The notes under the pieces are model-generated. The model ran no database searches. It saw only the letters and a list, made by a program, of their open reading frames with translations, and was not told the DNA's origin. This document shows positions 17,483-24,901 of a stretch of DNA of 37,869 nt, in pieces. How positions within the stretch are numbered: position 1 is the first letter of the stretch; every line of letters begins with the position of its first letter. Position numbers and translations under genes: made by a program. Source of the DNA: Rhizobium sp. Q54 (lineage in GTDB: Bacteria; Pseudomonadota; Alphaproteobacteria; ATCC43930; CGMCC-115725); the NCBI GenBank assembly GCA_945861155.1, contig CAMATN010000036.1, positions 1 to 37,869 of the forward strand, in the 5' to 3' direction.

Positions 17483-19051
17483 TCAGGCGGGGAGCGGTCC
17501 CGGCCGGCCGGCCTCGACGACGAAGCGTTGCAGGGTGGCCGCGTCCGAATCCGCGTCGCGCACATTGGCAACGACCCGGAAGGCCACTTCCATCCGGCTC
17601 GGCCGCAGATCGACGCTGACATAGCCGCGCCGGCGGCTCTCGAAGAAACGGATATGCGGGTTGTCGGCGACCCAGGCGACGAATTTGCCGTGCGGCGGGC
17701 CGACCGAGGTGATCGAGCTGCCGATCAGCTCCGATGCGATCGCCGGCGCCCTCGGGTCGTCGAAATCGAGCTTTAGGTCGTTGGCGAAAAAGGAATGGAT
17801 GTCGCCGCCGATTACGACCGGGTTGGCGAGACCGGTGTCGCGCATCTGTGACAACAGGCGGTGTCGGGCGGCGGGGTAGCCGTTCCAATCGTCGGACCAG
17901 TGGGTGACCGCGCCGCTCTCCAGCTGTTTGAATTCGGTCATCATCTGCTGCTGGGCGACGACGTTCCAGCCCGCCGAGCCGGAGCGGAACTGGTCGTAGA
18001 GCCAGGCTTCCTGCGCCATCCCAAGATAGCTTCGGCGTGGATCGAGGCGCTCCGGGCAGGCGGCGTCGACCAGCTGCTTGGCGCCCCCTCGGGGGCCGGT
18101 ATCGCAGGCCAGCCGCGAGCGGTATTGGCGGCCGTCAAGCAGCAGAAAACTCACCAGATCGCTGAAATCGAACCGGCCATGAATGGTCGCGTCGGGCCCA
18201 TTCGGCAGCGCCGAGCGCGGCAGCGGCATATGCTCCCAGAACGCCCGGTAGGCGGCGGCGCGGCGCACCAGAAAAGCCGCCGGGTCGGCGAAATTCACCG
18301 CCCAGCGGTCGGCATAATCGTTCTGGACCTCGTGGTCGTCCCAGATTGCCAGACAGGGAGCTGCGGCATGGAGAAGCTGGAGGTCGGGATCGGTCTTGTA
18401 TTGCGCGTGCCGGTTGCGATAGGTGCGCAAATCGGTGGTCTCAACCCCGTCGCTGTGGCTGCGCACCCGCCGCGGCGACTGGCTGACCGATTCGTAGATA
18501 TAGTCGCCGAGAAACAGCACCAGCTCCGGCATCTCGGCGGCGAGATGACGGTAGGCCGAGAAATAGCCGTGCTCGTAATTGGCGCAGGAGGCGAAGGCAA
18601 AGCGCAGCCGGCCGGTTGTGGCGGTGCGGGACGGAGCGGTGCGGGTATGGCCGATCGGGCTCGCCGCGTCGCCCACGGTGAAGCGGTACCAGTAATCGCG
18701 CGCGGGTTCGAGGCCGGCGAGTTCGACATGCACCGAATGGGCGAATTGCGGCTCGGCGTCGGCGACGCCCTGCCGGATCACGCGCCGCATCGCCGGGTCG
18801 TCGGCGATCTCCCATCGCACCGGCGCCGCGATCGGCGCCATGCCGCCGGGGTGCGAAGGATCGGGCGACAGCGGCTCGGGCGCGAGCCTCGTCCACGGCA
18901 CGATCCCGTCAGCCGTCGGGTTGCCCGAGGCGAGGCCGAGGGTGAACGGATATCCCGCCGATGCCCGCCCCGGCCGAGCACGGCTCGCGACAAACCCCGC
19001 CGCCGCCCCGAGCAGCAGCGAGCGGCGGGTCAATGTGCGACGCAGGACCAT
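17483..19051 (-). CDS. phoD: Alkaline phosphatase D, Tat-exported
   Basis: A 522-residue PhoD-family phosphodiesterase/phosphomonoesterase that releases phosphate from organic phosphoesters in the periplasm. The N-terminus has a twin-arginine signal (LTRRSLLLGAAAGFVASRA). An N-terminal Fn3-like PhoD domain follows (FTLGLASGNPTADGIVPWTRL). The metallophosphatase core has RFAFASCANYEHG, VLFLGDYIYE, IWDDHEVQNDYA and VIGGDIHSFF, consistent with the Fe/Ca site of the family. The ATG at 19051 is chosen because it puts RR at residues 9-10; 62 upstream in-frame codons translate non-coding DNA. It is divergent from the DPA operon, with a 144-nt AT-rich shared upstream region. Confidence 0.93.
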   Translation of the reverse strand: MVLRRTLTRRSLLLGAAAGFVASRARPGRASAGYPFTLGLASGNPTADGIVPWTRLAPEPLSPDPSHPGGMAPIAAPVRWEIADDPAMRRVIRQGVADAEPQFAHSVHVELAGLEPARDYWYRFTVGDAASPIGHTRTAPSRTATTGRLRFAFASCANYEHGYFSAYRHLAAEMPELVLFLGDYIYESVSQSPRRVRSHSDGVETTDLRTYRNRHAQYKTDPDLQLLHAAAPCLAIWDDHEVQNDYADRWAVNFADPAAFLVRRAAAYRAFWEHMPLPRSALPNGPDATIHGRFDFSDLVSFLLLDGRQYRSRLACDTGPRGGAKQLVDAACPERLDPRRSYLGMAQEAWLYDQFRSGSAGWNVVAQQQMMTEFKQLESGAVTHWSDDWNGYPAARHRLLSQMRDTGLANPVVIGGDIHSFFANDLKLDFDDPRAPAIASELIGSSITSVGPPHGKFVAWVADNPHIRFFESRRRGYVSVDLRPSRMEVAFRVVANVRDADSDAATLQRFVVEAGRPGPLPA

Positions 19052-19195
19052 TGAGTTACACTCGGTCGAGCCGCGGCTTGCGCGGGCGATGCACGATTTC
19101 TTAATAGAATTAAGCATATTTTTCGGCCCGGCGGCTGGCCGATTGATCAGGGTCTGGCCGCCGGTTTCGCACCAGCAGCAGGGCCGAAACACGGC
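19052..19195. promoter_or_regulatory. Divergent phoD / DPA-operon control region
   Basis: This 144-nt intergenic stretch contains an AT-rich island at about 19096-19124, rare in this GC-rich window. It includes a perfect inverted repeat CTTAAT-AGA-ATTAAG (19100-19114) followed by CATATTTTTC. It is the only sequence available to drive both phoD (minus) and the arabinose-lipid operon (plus). I could not fix -35/-10 pairs, and it does not look like a Pho box. Confidence 0.35.
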
Positions 19196-20671
19196 ATGGA
19201 TGAAACGGCGCATATGTCGATAGCGGCGGCCCGTCACGCGACCCCTCCCGAGATCGGGCGGCCGCTGGTGGTCGATCTCGACGGCAGCCTTGTGCGCACC
19301 GACACGCTGCTCGAATGCGTCCTGGCGCTGGTCAAGCGGCCGCTCCTGCTATGGCGCGCGCTCGTCGCCTGGCGGCATGGGAGACCGCGGTTGAAGCAGG
19401 CGCTTGCGGCGGCGGCCGATCTCGATCCCGCGGCGCTGCCCTACAACCCGCAGCTCGTCTCCTATCTGCGCGAGCAGCAGGCGGCGGGCCGCATGCTCGT
19501 GCTCGCGACCGGCGCCGACCGCCGGATCGCGGAATCGGTGGCGCAGCATCTCGATTTGTTCAACCTCGTGCTCGCGTCTGACGGGCGGACCAACCTGACC
19601 GGGCCCGCCAAGCTCGCCGCGATTCGCGACAACCTTGGCGATGTGCCGTTCAGCTATGTCGGCAACAGCCGCACCGATCTGGCGATATGGCGCGGCGCGG
19701 CGAGCGGCATCTGCATCAACGCGCGGCCTGGCGTGGCGCGGGCCGCCGCGCGCGCCACCGCGATCGAGCGCCCGTTTGAGTCCGGGACGGCTTGGCTCCT
19801 GCCGCTCCTGCGGGCGATGCGACCGCATCAATGGGCCAAGAACCTGCTGGTTTTCGTGCCCCTGGTAGCGGCGCGCGCGATCGGCGATGTGGCGGGCTGG
19901 GGCGAGGCGCTGGTCATGTTCGCCGCCTTTTGCTGCACCGCGTCGGGCATCTACCTCGCCAACGATCTGGTCGATCTCGCCGCCGACCGTCAGCATCCGA
20001 ACAAGTGCCGCCGGCCGTTCGCGAGCGGCGCCTTGGCGCTGCATATCGGTCTGATCGCGGCGCCGGCGCTGGTGCTGGCCGGTCTGGCGCTGAGCCTGCC
20101 GGTCGGCGGGCTGCCGCTGCTGCTGGCCTATGCGGCCTGTTCCTGCGCCTATTCGCTGTGGCTGAAGTCGCAGGCGCTGGTCGACGTGTTCATACTTGCG
20201 GCGCTTTACGGGATGCGCCTGCTCGCCGGCGGCATCGCCACTGGATATCACGTCTCGCTGTGGCTTCTCGCGTTTTCGAGCTTCGTTTTCCTCAGCCTCG
20301 CTATGGTCAAGCGGGTCGCCGAGCTGAGGACGCTGCCGCCCGGCGATGGGCGCAACGCGGCCGGGCGCGGCTACCGGGCCGAAGACCTGCCGATGATCCA
20401 GTTGATGGGCGTTGCCTCGAGCTTTGTGGCCTCGCTGGTGCTGGCGCTGTATGTGCAGAACGAACTGGCCGCGCCGCTCGATCGCGAGGCGACGCTGGCG
20501 TGGATCGTCGTCCCGCTGGTCCTGTTTTGGGAATGCCGGATGTGGCTGGCCACCTCGCGCGGCAAGATGAACGACGATCCGATCGTCTTCGCGGCCCGCG
20601 ACTGGGTGTCGTGGATGATCGCAATCTGCTGCGTCGCGGTGCTGTTGCTCGACCATCTGGTCAAGAGCTAG
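19196..20671 (+). CDS. HAD phosphatase-UbiA phosphoribosyltransferase fusion (DPPR synthase type)
   Basis: A 491-residue fusion. Residues ~20-200 are a HAD-like hydrolase (VVDLDGSLVRTDT with D27/D29, TGADRRIA, YVGNSRTDLAIW). Residues ~205-490 are a polytopic UbiA-superfamily enzyme with the aspartate motif NDLVDLAADRQHPNKCRRP (N256, D257, D260, D264) and about eight membrane helices. The motif form matches decaprenyl-phosphate phosphoribosyltransferase (mycobacterial Rv3806c, rhizobial NoeC), which attaches 5-phosphoribose from PRPP to decaprenyl phosphate. The fused HAD domain probably removes the 5-phosphate, a step mycobacteria assign to a separate protein. The next genes are dprE1 and dprE2, which fixes the pathway. 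ATG 19196 is used; an alternative ATG is at 19214. Confidence 0.85.
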   Translation: MDETAHMSIAAARHATPPEIGRPLVVDLDGSLVRTDTLLECVLALVKRPLLLWRALVAWRHGRPRLKQALAAAADLDPAALPYNPQLVSYLREQQAAGRMLVLATGADRRIAESVAQHLDLFNLVLASDGRTNLTGPAKLAAIRDNLGDVPFSYVGNSRTDLAIWRGAASGICINARPGVARAAARATAIERPFESGTAWLLPLLRAMRPHQWAKNLLVFVPLVAARAIGDVAGWGEALVMFAAFCCTASGIYLANDLVDLAADRQHPNKCRRPFASGALALHIGLIAAPALVLAGLALSLPVGGLPLLLAYAACSCAYSLWLKSQALVDVFILAALYGMRLLAGGIATGYHVSLWLLAFSSFVFLSLAMVKRVAELRTLPPGDGRNAAGRGYRAEDLPMIQLMGVASSFVASLVLALYVQNELAAPLDREATLAWIVVPLVLFWECRMWLATSRGKMNDDPIVFAARDWVSWMIAICCVAVLLLDHLVKS

Positions 20672-20691
20672 CGCTCGCAAGCGAGGGCGGA

Positions 20692-22065
20692 GTGCCGATC
20701 AGCGGGAGCCGGCGGAGCGATTATCGGTCGTGGGGCGGGACCGTCGCCGGCGAGCATCTGGTGTACCGCCCGCGCAGCCTGGCCGACGCCCGCGCCGCGC
20801 TGACCGCGACCGGCGGCGCCTCGGTTCTGGCCTATGGCAACGGCCGCTCTTACGGCGATGTCGGGCTGAACCCGGGCGGCCGATTGATCGACTGCCGCGG
20901 TCTCGACCGCTTCATCGAGTTCGATCGCCAAACCGGCATCGTGACCTGCGAGGCCGGAGTGCGGCTGGCCGACATCCTGGCCGCGCTGTGCCGGCCCGAC
21001 CCGGACGGTAGCGGCTGGTTCCTGCCGGTGTCGCCGGGGACTCGCTTCGTGACGGTCGGCGGCGCGATCGCCAATGATGTGCACGGCAAGAACCACCATC
21101 GCGAGGGCTGCTTTGGCCGCCATGTGCTGGGCCTCGATCTGGCCCGCGGCGACGGCTCGGTGCTGTCGTGCTCGCCGCAATCGCAGCCGGATTTGTTCGC
21201 CGCGACGATCGGCGGGTTGGGGCTGACCGGGCTCATCCTCAGCGCCCGCGTGCAGCTGCGCCGGGTCGTCGGCACCGGCGTCGAGGCCGAGGATATAAGG
21301 TTCGCCGGCCTCGACGATTTTTTCGCGCTGGCGGCCGAATCGGAAGCGGGATGGGAATACACCGCCGCCTGGATCGATTGCCTGGCGACCGGCGCGGCGC
21401 TGGGACGCGGCATCTTCAGCCGCGCCCGGCACCATGCCGGCATCGGCGTGCCGCCGCCGGCTCTCGATCCGAAAATCGCGATCCCGTTCGCCTTGCCGCT
21501 ATCGCCGCTCAACCGGCTGACGCTGCTTGCGTTCAACACCGCCTATTTCCACAAGCTCGGCCGGCGCGGCCGGCGCCGTTGGGTCGGGTCGTACGAGAAG
21601 GTTCTCTATCCGCTCGACAAGATCGGCGACTGGAACCGGCTCTATGGCGCGCGCGGTTTTTTCCAGTTCCAATGCGTCGTGCCGAATACCGTCGCGCGTG
21701 ACGCCATCGCCGAACTCCTCGCCCGGATCGCCGCCTCGGGCCAAGGTTCGATGCTCGCCGTTCTGAAGACCATGGGCGATCTGCCCTCGCCCGGGTTGCT
21801 GTCGTTCCCGATGGCGGGGGCGAGCCTGGCCCTCGATTTTCCCGATACCGGGGCGCCGACACGGCAATTGCTGGCGGCGCTGGAAGCCATTGTCGTCGCG
21901 GCGGGAGGAAGGCTTTACCCCGCGAAGGACAGCGTGATGAGCGCCGAGACCTTCCGCAGGGGCTATCCTCGCCTGCCCGAGTTCCTGCGATATACCGACC
22001 CGGCGATGTCCTCGGGCTTCGCCCGGCGCGTCGGCCTCGACAACCGCTTGAGAGAGGCCGCATGA
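20692..22065 (+). CDS. dprE1: Decaprenylphosphoryl-beta-D-ribose 2'-oxidase
   Basis: An FAD-dependent oxidase of the VAO/PCMH fold, 457 residues, which oxidises the C2' hydroxyl of decaprenylphosphoryl ribose. FAD-binding motifs are YGNGRSYGDVG (48-58) and PVSPGTRFVTVGGAI. The signature HGKNHH is at 131-136, nearly the same numbering as mycobacterial H132/K134. The active-site lysine in YPAKDS is K412, equivalent to K418. The position of the mycobacterial benzothiazinone-reactive cysteine (C387 in NICVDFP) is alanine here, A380 in ASLALDFP. The start is GTG at 20692, right after GAGGGCGGA and 20 nt after the HAD-UbiA stop. Its stop overlaps the dprE2 ATG. Confidence 0.92.
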   Translation: MPISGSRRSDYRSWGGTVAGEHLVYRPRSLADARAALTATGGASVLAYGNGRSYGDVGLNPGGRLIDCRGLDRFIEFDRQTGIVTCEAGVRLADILAALCRPDPDGSGWFLPVSPGTRFVTVGGAIANDVHGKNHHREGCFGRHVLGLDLARGDGSVLSCSPQSQPDLFAATIGGLGLTGLILSARVQLRRVVGTGVEAEDIRFAGLDDFFALAAESEAGWEYTAAWIDCLATGAALGRGIFSRARHHAGIGVPPPALDPKIAIPFALPLSPLNRLTLLAFNTAYFHKLGRRGRRRWVGSYEKVLYPLDKIGDWNRLYGARGFFQFQCVVPNTVARDAIAELLARIAASGQGSMLAVLKTMGDLPSPGLLSFPMAGASLALDFPDTGAPTRQLLAALEAIVVAAGGRLYPAKDSVMSAETFRRGYPRLPEFLRYTDPAMSSGFARRVGLDNRLREAA

Positions 22066-22841
22066 CCCTCACAGCCCCGTCCCGTTCCCCCTCATCAAGC
22101 CCGTCGCGAGCGGCGATCTTCGGCGCCAATTCGGGGATCGCCGTCGCGGTGGCGCGTCGCCTCGCTGCATCCGGCGCCCGCATCGTGCTCATCGGCCGCG
22201 ACGGCGAGGCGATCGCCGCGTCGGCGCGCGACCTGCTGGTGCGCGGCGCGGCGGAGGTGGTCGAAATCGCCGGCGACTTCGCCGCGATCGGGACGACCGG
22301 CGACATCGTGGAGCGGGCCTGGACCGCCTTCTCCGGCATCGATCTCGCGCTGATCGCCTACGGGTCGCTGCCCGACCAGGCCGCGCTCGAAGCCGCGCCG
22401 GACGCCGTCGAGGCTATGCTGTCGCTCAACCTGGCGAGCCCGGCCGTGCTCGCGCTCCATCTCGCCAGCCGTTTCGAGACGCAGCGCTCGGGCGTCATCG
22501 CGGTCATCACCTCGGTCGCCGGCGACCGCGGGCGCAAGAGCAACTACCTCTACGGCGCGGCCAAAGGCGGGCTGCAGCGTTTTCTGGAAGGGTTGCGGCA
22601 TCGGCTGTACGCCGCTCGCGTGCAGGTGCTCGACATCCGGCCCGGCTTCGTCGCGACGCGCATGACCGAGCACCTGCCGCGCGGCGGCCCGCTATGGGCC
22701 GAGCCCGACCGTGTCGCGGCCGACATCCTGCGCGCGGTCGAGCGCCGCCGCGCGGTCGTGTACACGCCGTGGTTCTGGCGCGTGATCCTGGGAATCGTGT
22801 GCGCGCTGCCGCGCCCGCTATTTCACCGCACCTCGTTCTGA
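22062..22841 (+). CDS. dprE2: Decaprenylphosphoryl-2-keto-ribose reductase (SDR)
   Basis: A 259-residue short-chain dehydrogenase that reduces the 2'-keto intermediate to decaprenylphosphoryl-D-arabinofuranose, completing epimerisation of ribose to arabinose with DprE1. The nucleotide-binding motif is IFGANSGIA and the catalytic motif is Y164-x3-K168 in YLYGAAKGG, with VITSVAGDRG supplying the serine. The C-terminal RRRAVVYTPWFWRVILGIVCALPRPLFH is hydrophobic, as in mycobacterial DprE2, and suggests membrane association. Its ATG overlaps the dprE1 stop (ATGA, 22062-22065), indicating translational coupling. Confidence 0.9.
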   Translation: MTLTAPSRSPSSSPSRAAIFGANSGIAVAVARRLAASGARIVLIGRDGEAIAASARDLLVRGAAEVVEIAGDFAAIGTTGDIVERAWTAFSGIDLALIAYGSLPDQAALEAAPDAVEAMLSLNLASPAVLALHLASRFETQRSGVIAVITSVAGDRGRKSNYLYGAAKGGLQRFLEGLRHRLYAARVQVLDIRPGFVATRMTEHLPRGGPLWAEPDRVAADILRAVERRRAVVYTPWFWRVILGIVCALPRPLFHRTSF

Positions 22842-22850
22842 GGCCCCGAG

Positions 22851-23192
22851 ATGACCGCCTGGATGATGCTCGCCGGCTCGATCCTGTTCAACGTCGCGGG
22901 CAATCTGCTGGTCAAGCAATTCAGCACGAATGCCGAGATCCGCGGCCCCTGGGACTATGTGGCGCTGCCGTTCGTCCTCGGCGTCGCGGCGTTCGGGATC
23001 GGGGTTGTGCTGTACGGACGGGCGCTCCAGGACATCCCGATCGTGATGGCCTACCCGATCCAGGTCGGCGCCTGCATCCTAATCATCGCCGCGTTCGCGG
23101 TGGCGGTGTTTGGCGAGCGGATCGGCCCCTCCGACGCGCTCGGCATCGCCCTGATCGTGGCGGGGATCGCCCTCCTGTCGCGGATGGCGTGA
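22851..23192 (+). CDS. SMR/EamA-like four-helix transporter
   Basis: A 113-residue integral membrane protein with four hydrophobic helices and the small-multidrug-resistance layout: MLAGSILFNVAGNLLVKQF, then VALPFVLGVAAFGIGVVLYGRAL, IPIVMAYPIQVGACILIIAAFAVAVFGER and ALGIALIVAGIALLSRM. Small SMR/ArnE-like proteins in glycan loci flip undecaprenyl- or decaprenyl-phosphate sugars. Last in the DPA operon, 9 nt after dprE2, it is a good candidate for moving decaprenylphosphoryl-arabinose to the periplasmic face. It lacks the first membrane glutamate of classic drug-exporting SMR proteins in helix 1. The function is inferred from context. Confidence 0.75.
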   Translation: MTAWMMLAGSILFNVAGNLLVKQFSTNAEIRGPWDYVALPFVLGVAAFGIGVVLYGRALQDIPIVMAYPIQVGACILIIAAFAVAVFGERIGPSDALGIALIVAGIALLSRMA

Positions 23193-23196
23193 AAAA

Positions 23197-23817
23197 TCAT
23201 CGCTGGCGCCGGCAGGCGGCATTCATCTTGCGCTCGGCGGCCGATCGCGACAGCCACAGATCCTCGACAAAGACGACGAGGCTGGACCCGGATTGGCGAT
23301 CCTGCACGGTGGCGCGGCCGGGGCGGCTGAAATTGCCGGTCAGCGTGTCGCCATCGGCGACGATGCCGCCGGCGATCCGCTCGAGGACGGCAAAGCCCTG
23401 CGGCGTATTGACAAAGATCTTGTTGCCGCAGCCGGACGCGCGGGTCACGTAGCCCGACACCGGATTGTCGCCGAGCGGCGATCGGCAGCGCAAACTGACG
23501 CGCTGTCGGATTTCGGCCTGGGTCAGATTGCGCTCGGCGACCTGCGCGAAGACAGACCGGTTCTGGGTCCGGTCGAACAGGGTGGAGTGGCCGAACCGCT
23601 CGACGTCGCCGACCAGGTAGTCGCCATCCTTGACCGCGCCGCCGCTGTCGGCCCGCAATACCGAGAAGCCGCCCGGCGTCGAGACGAAGATGTATTCGCC
23701 GCATCCGCTCGCCCGGTAGACGGTGCCGTCGGCGCGCGCCGGCGCGGCGAGCAGCAGCGCGGCGGCCAGGAGGGCGAGGGCGCATCTGACCAGCATCGGC
23801 GGAAAAATCCTGGGCAT
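23197..23817 (-). CDS. Periplasmic protein with two tandem ~85-residue repeats
   Basis: 206 residues with an N-terminal signal (MPRIFPPMLVRCALALLAAALLLAAPARA). The mature protein is a direct duplication. Repeat 1 starts VYRASGCGEYIFVSTPGGF and repeat 2 starts VTRASGCGNKIFVNTPQGF; both continue VL...GG.V.DGD.L.G...R.G, a DR pair and a cysteine near the end (SLRCR / NAACR). Each repeat has two cysteines, in SGCG and at the end, so one disulfide per repeat is likely. I do not recognise the family. It is convergent with the SMR gene (4-nt gap) and lies downstream of the GT2 gene by 86 nt. Start 23817 was chosen for the signal peptide; the open frame extends much further upstream without coding character. 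Confidence 0.65.
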   Translation of the reverse strand: MPRIFPPMLVRCALALLAAALLLAAPARADGTVYRASGCGEYIFVSTPGGFSVLRADSGGAVKDGDYLVGDVERFGHSTLFDRTQNRSVFAQVAERNLTQAEIRQRVSLRCRSPLGDNPVSGYVTRASGCGNKIFVNTPQGFAVLERIAGGIVADGDTLTGNFSRPGRATVQDRQSGSSLVVFVEDLWLSRSAAERKMNAACRRQR

Positions 23818-23903
23818 ATCCCCGGCTCGATCCGAGATCGAGTCGACAATTTCGCCAAATTGCCATTCATCCGACGCCGCGGCAATTCCCGTCGATACCT
23901 CGC

Positions 23904-24896
23904 TCAGCGGTAGAGGCGGAGGTGCAGGTTGGGGTGCCATAAGACCTTTCCGAGGCCGCCGACCGCCTTGGCCGCGACCGGAAGCCACCGGCGATGGTTG
24001 ATCGCGCGCAGGATCAGCGCGGCCGGCGCATAGACCGCCACCTGGGCGCAGCCGACCATCATCCATAACGCCGCGCGGCCGGGTTCCGCCGGCGTGACCG
24101 CGGCGCATACGAACGTCGTCGTCTGCGCGCCGCGGAAGGTGCGTCGCAATAGGTAGCGCGGATCGAGCTTCTCCGGCGGGATCGTCTCGCGGATCACCGC
24201 CTCGGCGCACCACACGATCGAGCGCCCGCGCCGGGTCAACTGCCGCAGAAAGAGCGAATCTTCTCCGCCGGACAGCCCGAGCCGCGGGTCGAACGGCTGA
24301 GGCGCCGCGCCGAAGCACCGCTCCTTGTCGAGCAGGGCATTGCCAATGCCGCTCCATCGCGGCAAGCGGGTCCCGGTCGCGACGCCGGCGTCGCGGGTGT
24401 AGACCTCGCGGCCATAGGAATGGTCGTCGGTGCCGGCCGGCAAGCGGGGATAGACCGGGCCCATCACGGCGTCGGCGCCGGACCGCCGAATCGTCGCCAG
24501 AAACGCGGCAAGCCAGCCCGGTTCGGCCTCCTCGTCGTCATCGAGAAAGGCGACATAGCGGCCCGCCGCGTTTGCGACGCCGGTGTTGCGGGCATGCGAG
24601 ATGCCGGGCCGGCTCTCCCCGACATAGCGGATCGCCGGCGCCCCGGTTTTAGCGAATGCCTCGACCACCGGCCGCGCCGAGCCCGCCGGATCGTTGTCGA
24701 CGACGACGATCTCGAACGGCGCGGCGACGCCCTGTTGCGCGACGCAGCTCGCCAGCGCGCTCGCCAGCAATTCGGGGCGGCGGTATGACGGGATGACGAT
24801 GCTGACCTCGACCGCCGACACGATCGGGTCCGGTCCAGAGACCCCGGTCCCGCCGGCCTGGCTGATCGCCTCGCTCGTCGGGTCGCTGAAGGTCAT
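23904..24896 (-). CDS. Family 2 glycosyltransferase
   Basis: A 330-residue GT-A fold transferase. After a ~30-residue leader it reads VSIVIPSYRRPELLASALASC, EIVVVDNDP, GISHARNTGVANAAGRYVAFLDDDEEAEPGW (metal-binding DDD) and GLSGGEDSLFLRQL, the acceptor-side ED motif typical of inverting GT2 enzymes. The hydrophobic segment WMMVGCAQVAVYAPAALIL near the C-terminus may anchor it to the membrane. The donor sugar is not readable. The ATG at 24896 is used; a TTG at 24905 overlapping the upstream stop is an alternative. It starts about 5 nt after the coiled-coil hydrolase gene, so the two are probably co-translated. Confidence 0.85.
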   Translation of the reverse strand: MTFSDPTSEAISQAGGTGVSGPDPIVSAVEVSIVIPSYRRPELLASALASCVAQQGVAAPFEIVVVDNDPAGSARPVVEAFAKTGAPAIRYVGESRPGISHARNTGVANAAGRYVAFLDDDEEAEPGWLAAFLATIRRSGADAVMGPVYPRLPAGTDDHSYGREVYTRDAGVATGTRLPRWSGIGNALLDKERCFGAAPQPFDPRLGLSGGEDSLFLRQLTRRGRSIVWCAEAVIRETIPPEKLDPRYLLRRTFRGAQTTTFVCAAVTPAEPGRAALWMMVGCAQVAVYAPAALILRAINHRRWLPVAAKAVGGLGKVLWHPNLHLRLYR

Positions 24897-24901
24897 GTCG
24901 A

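Noticed and set aside
19196-23192. Symbiosis-specific Nod-factor arabinosylation operon (noe type)
   Set aside because: The enzymes are homologous in type, but no nod genes or symbiotic regulators lie nearby, and the surroundings are general envelope glycan genes.
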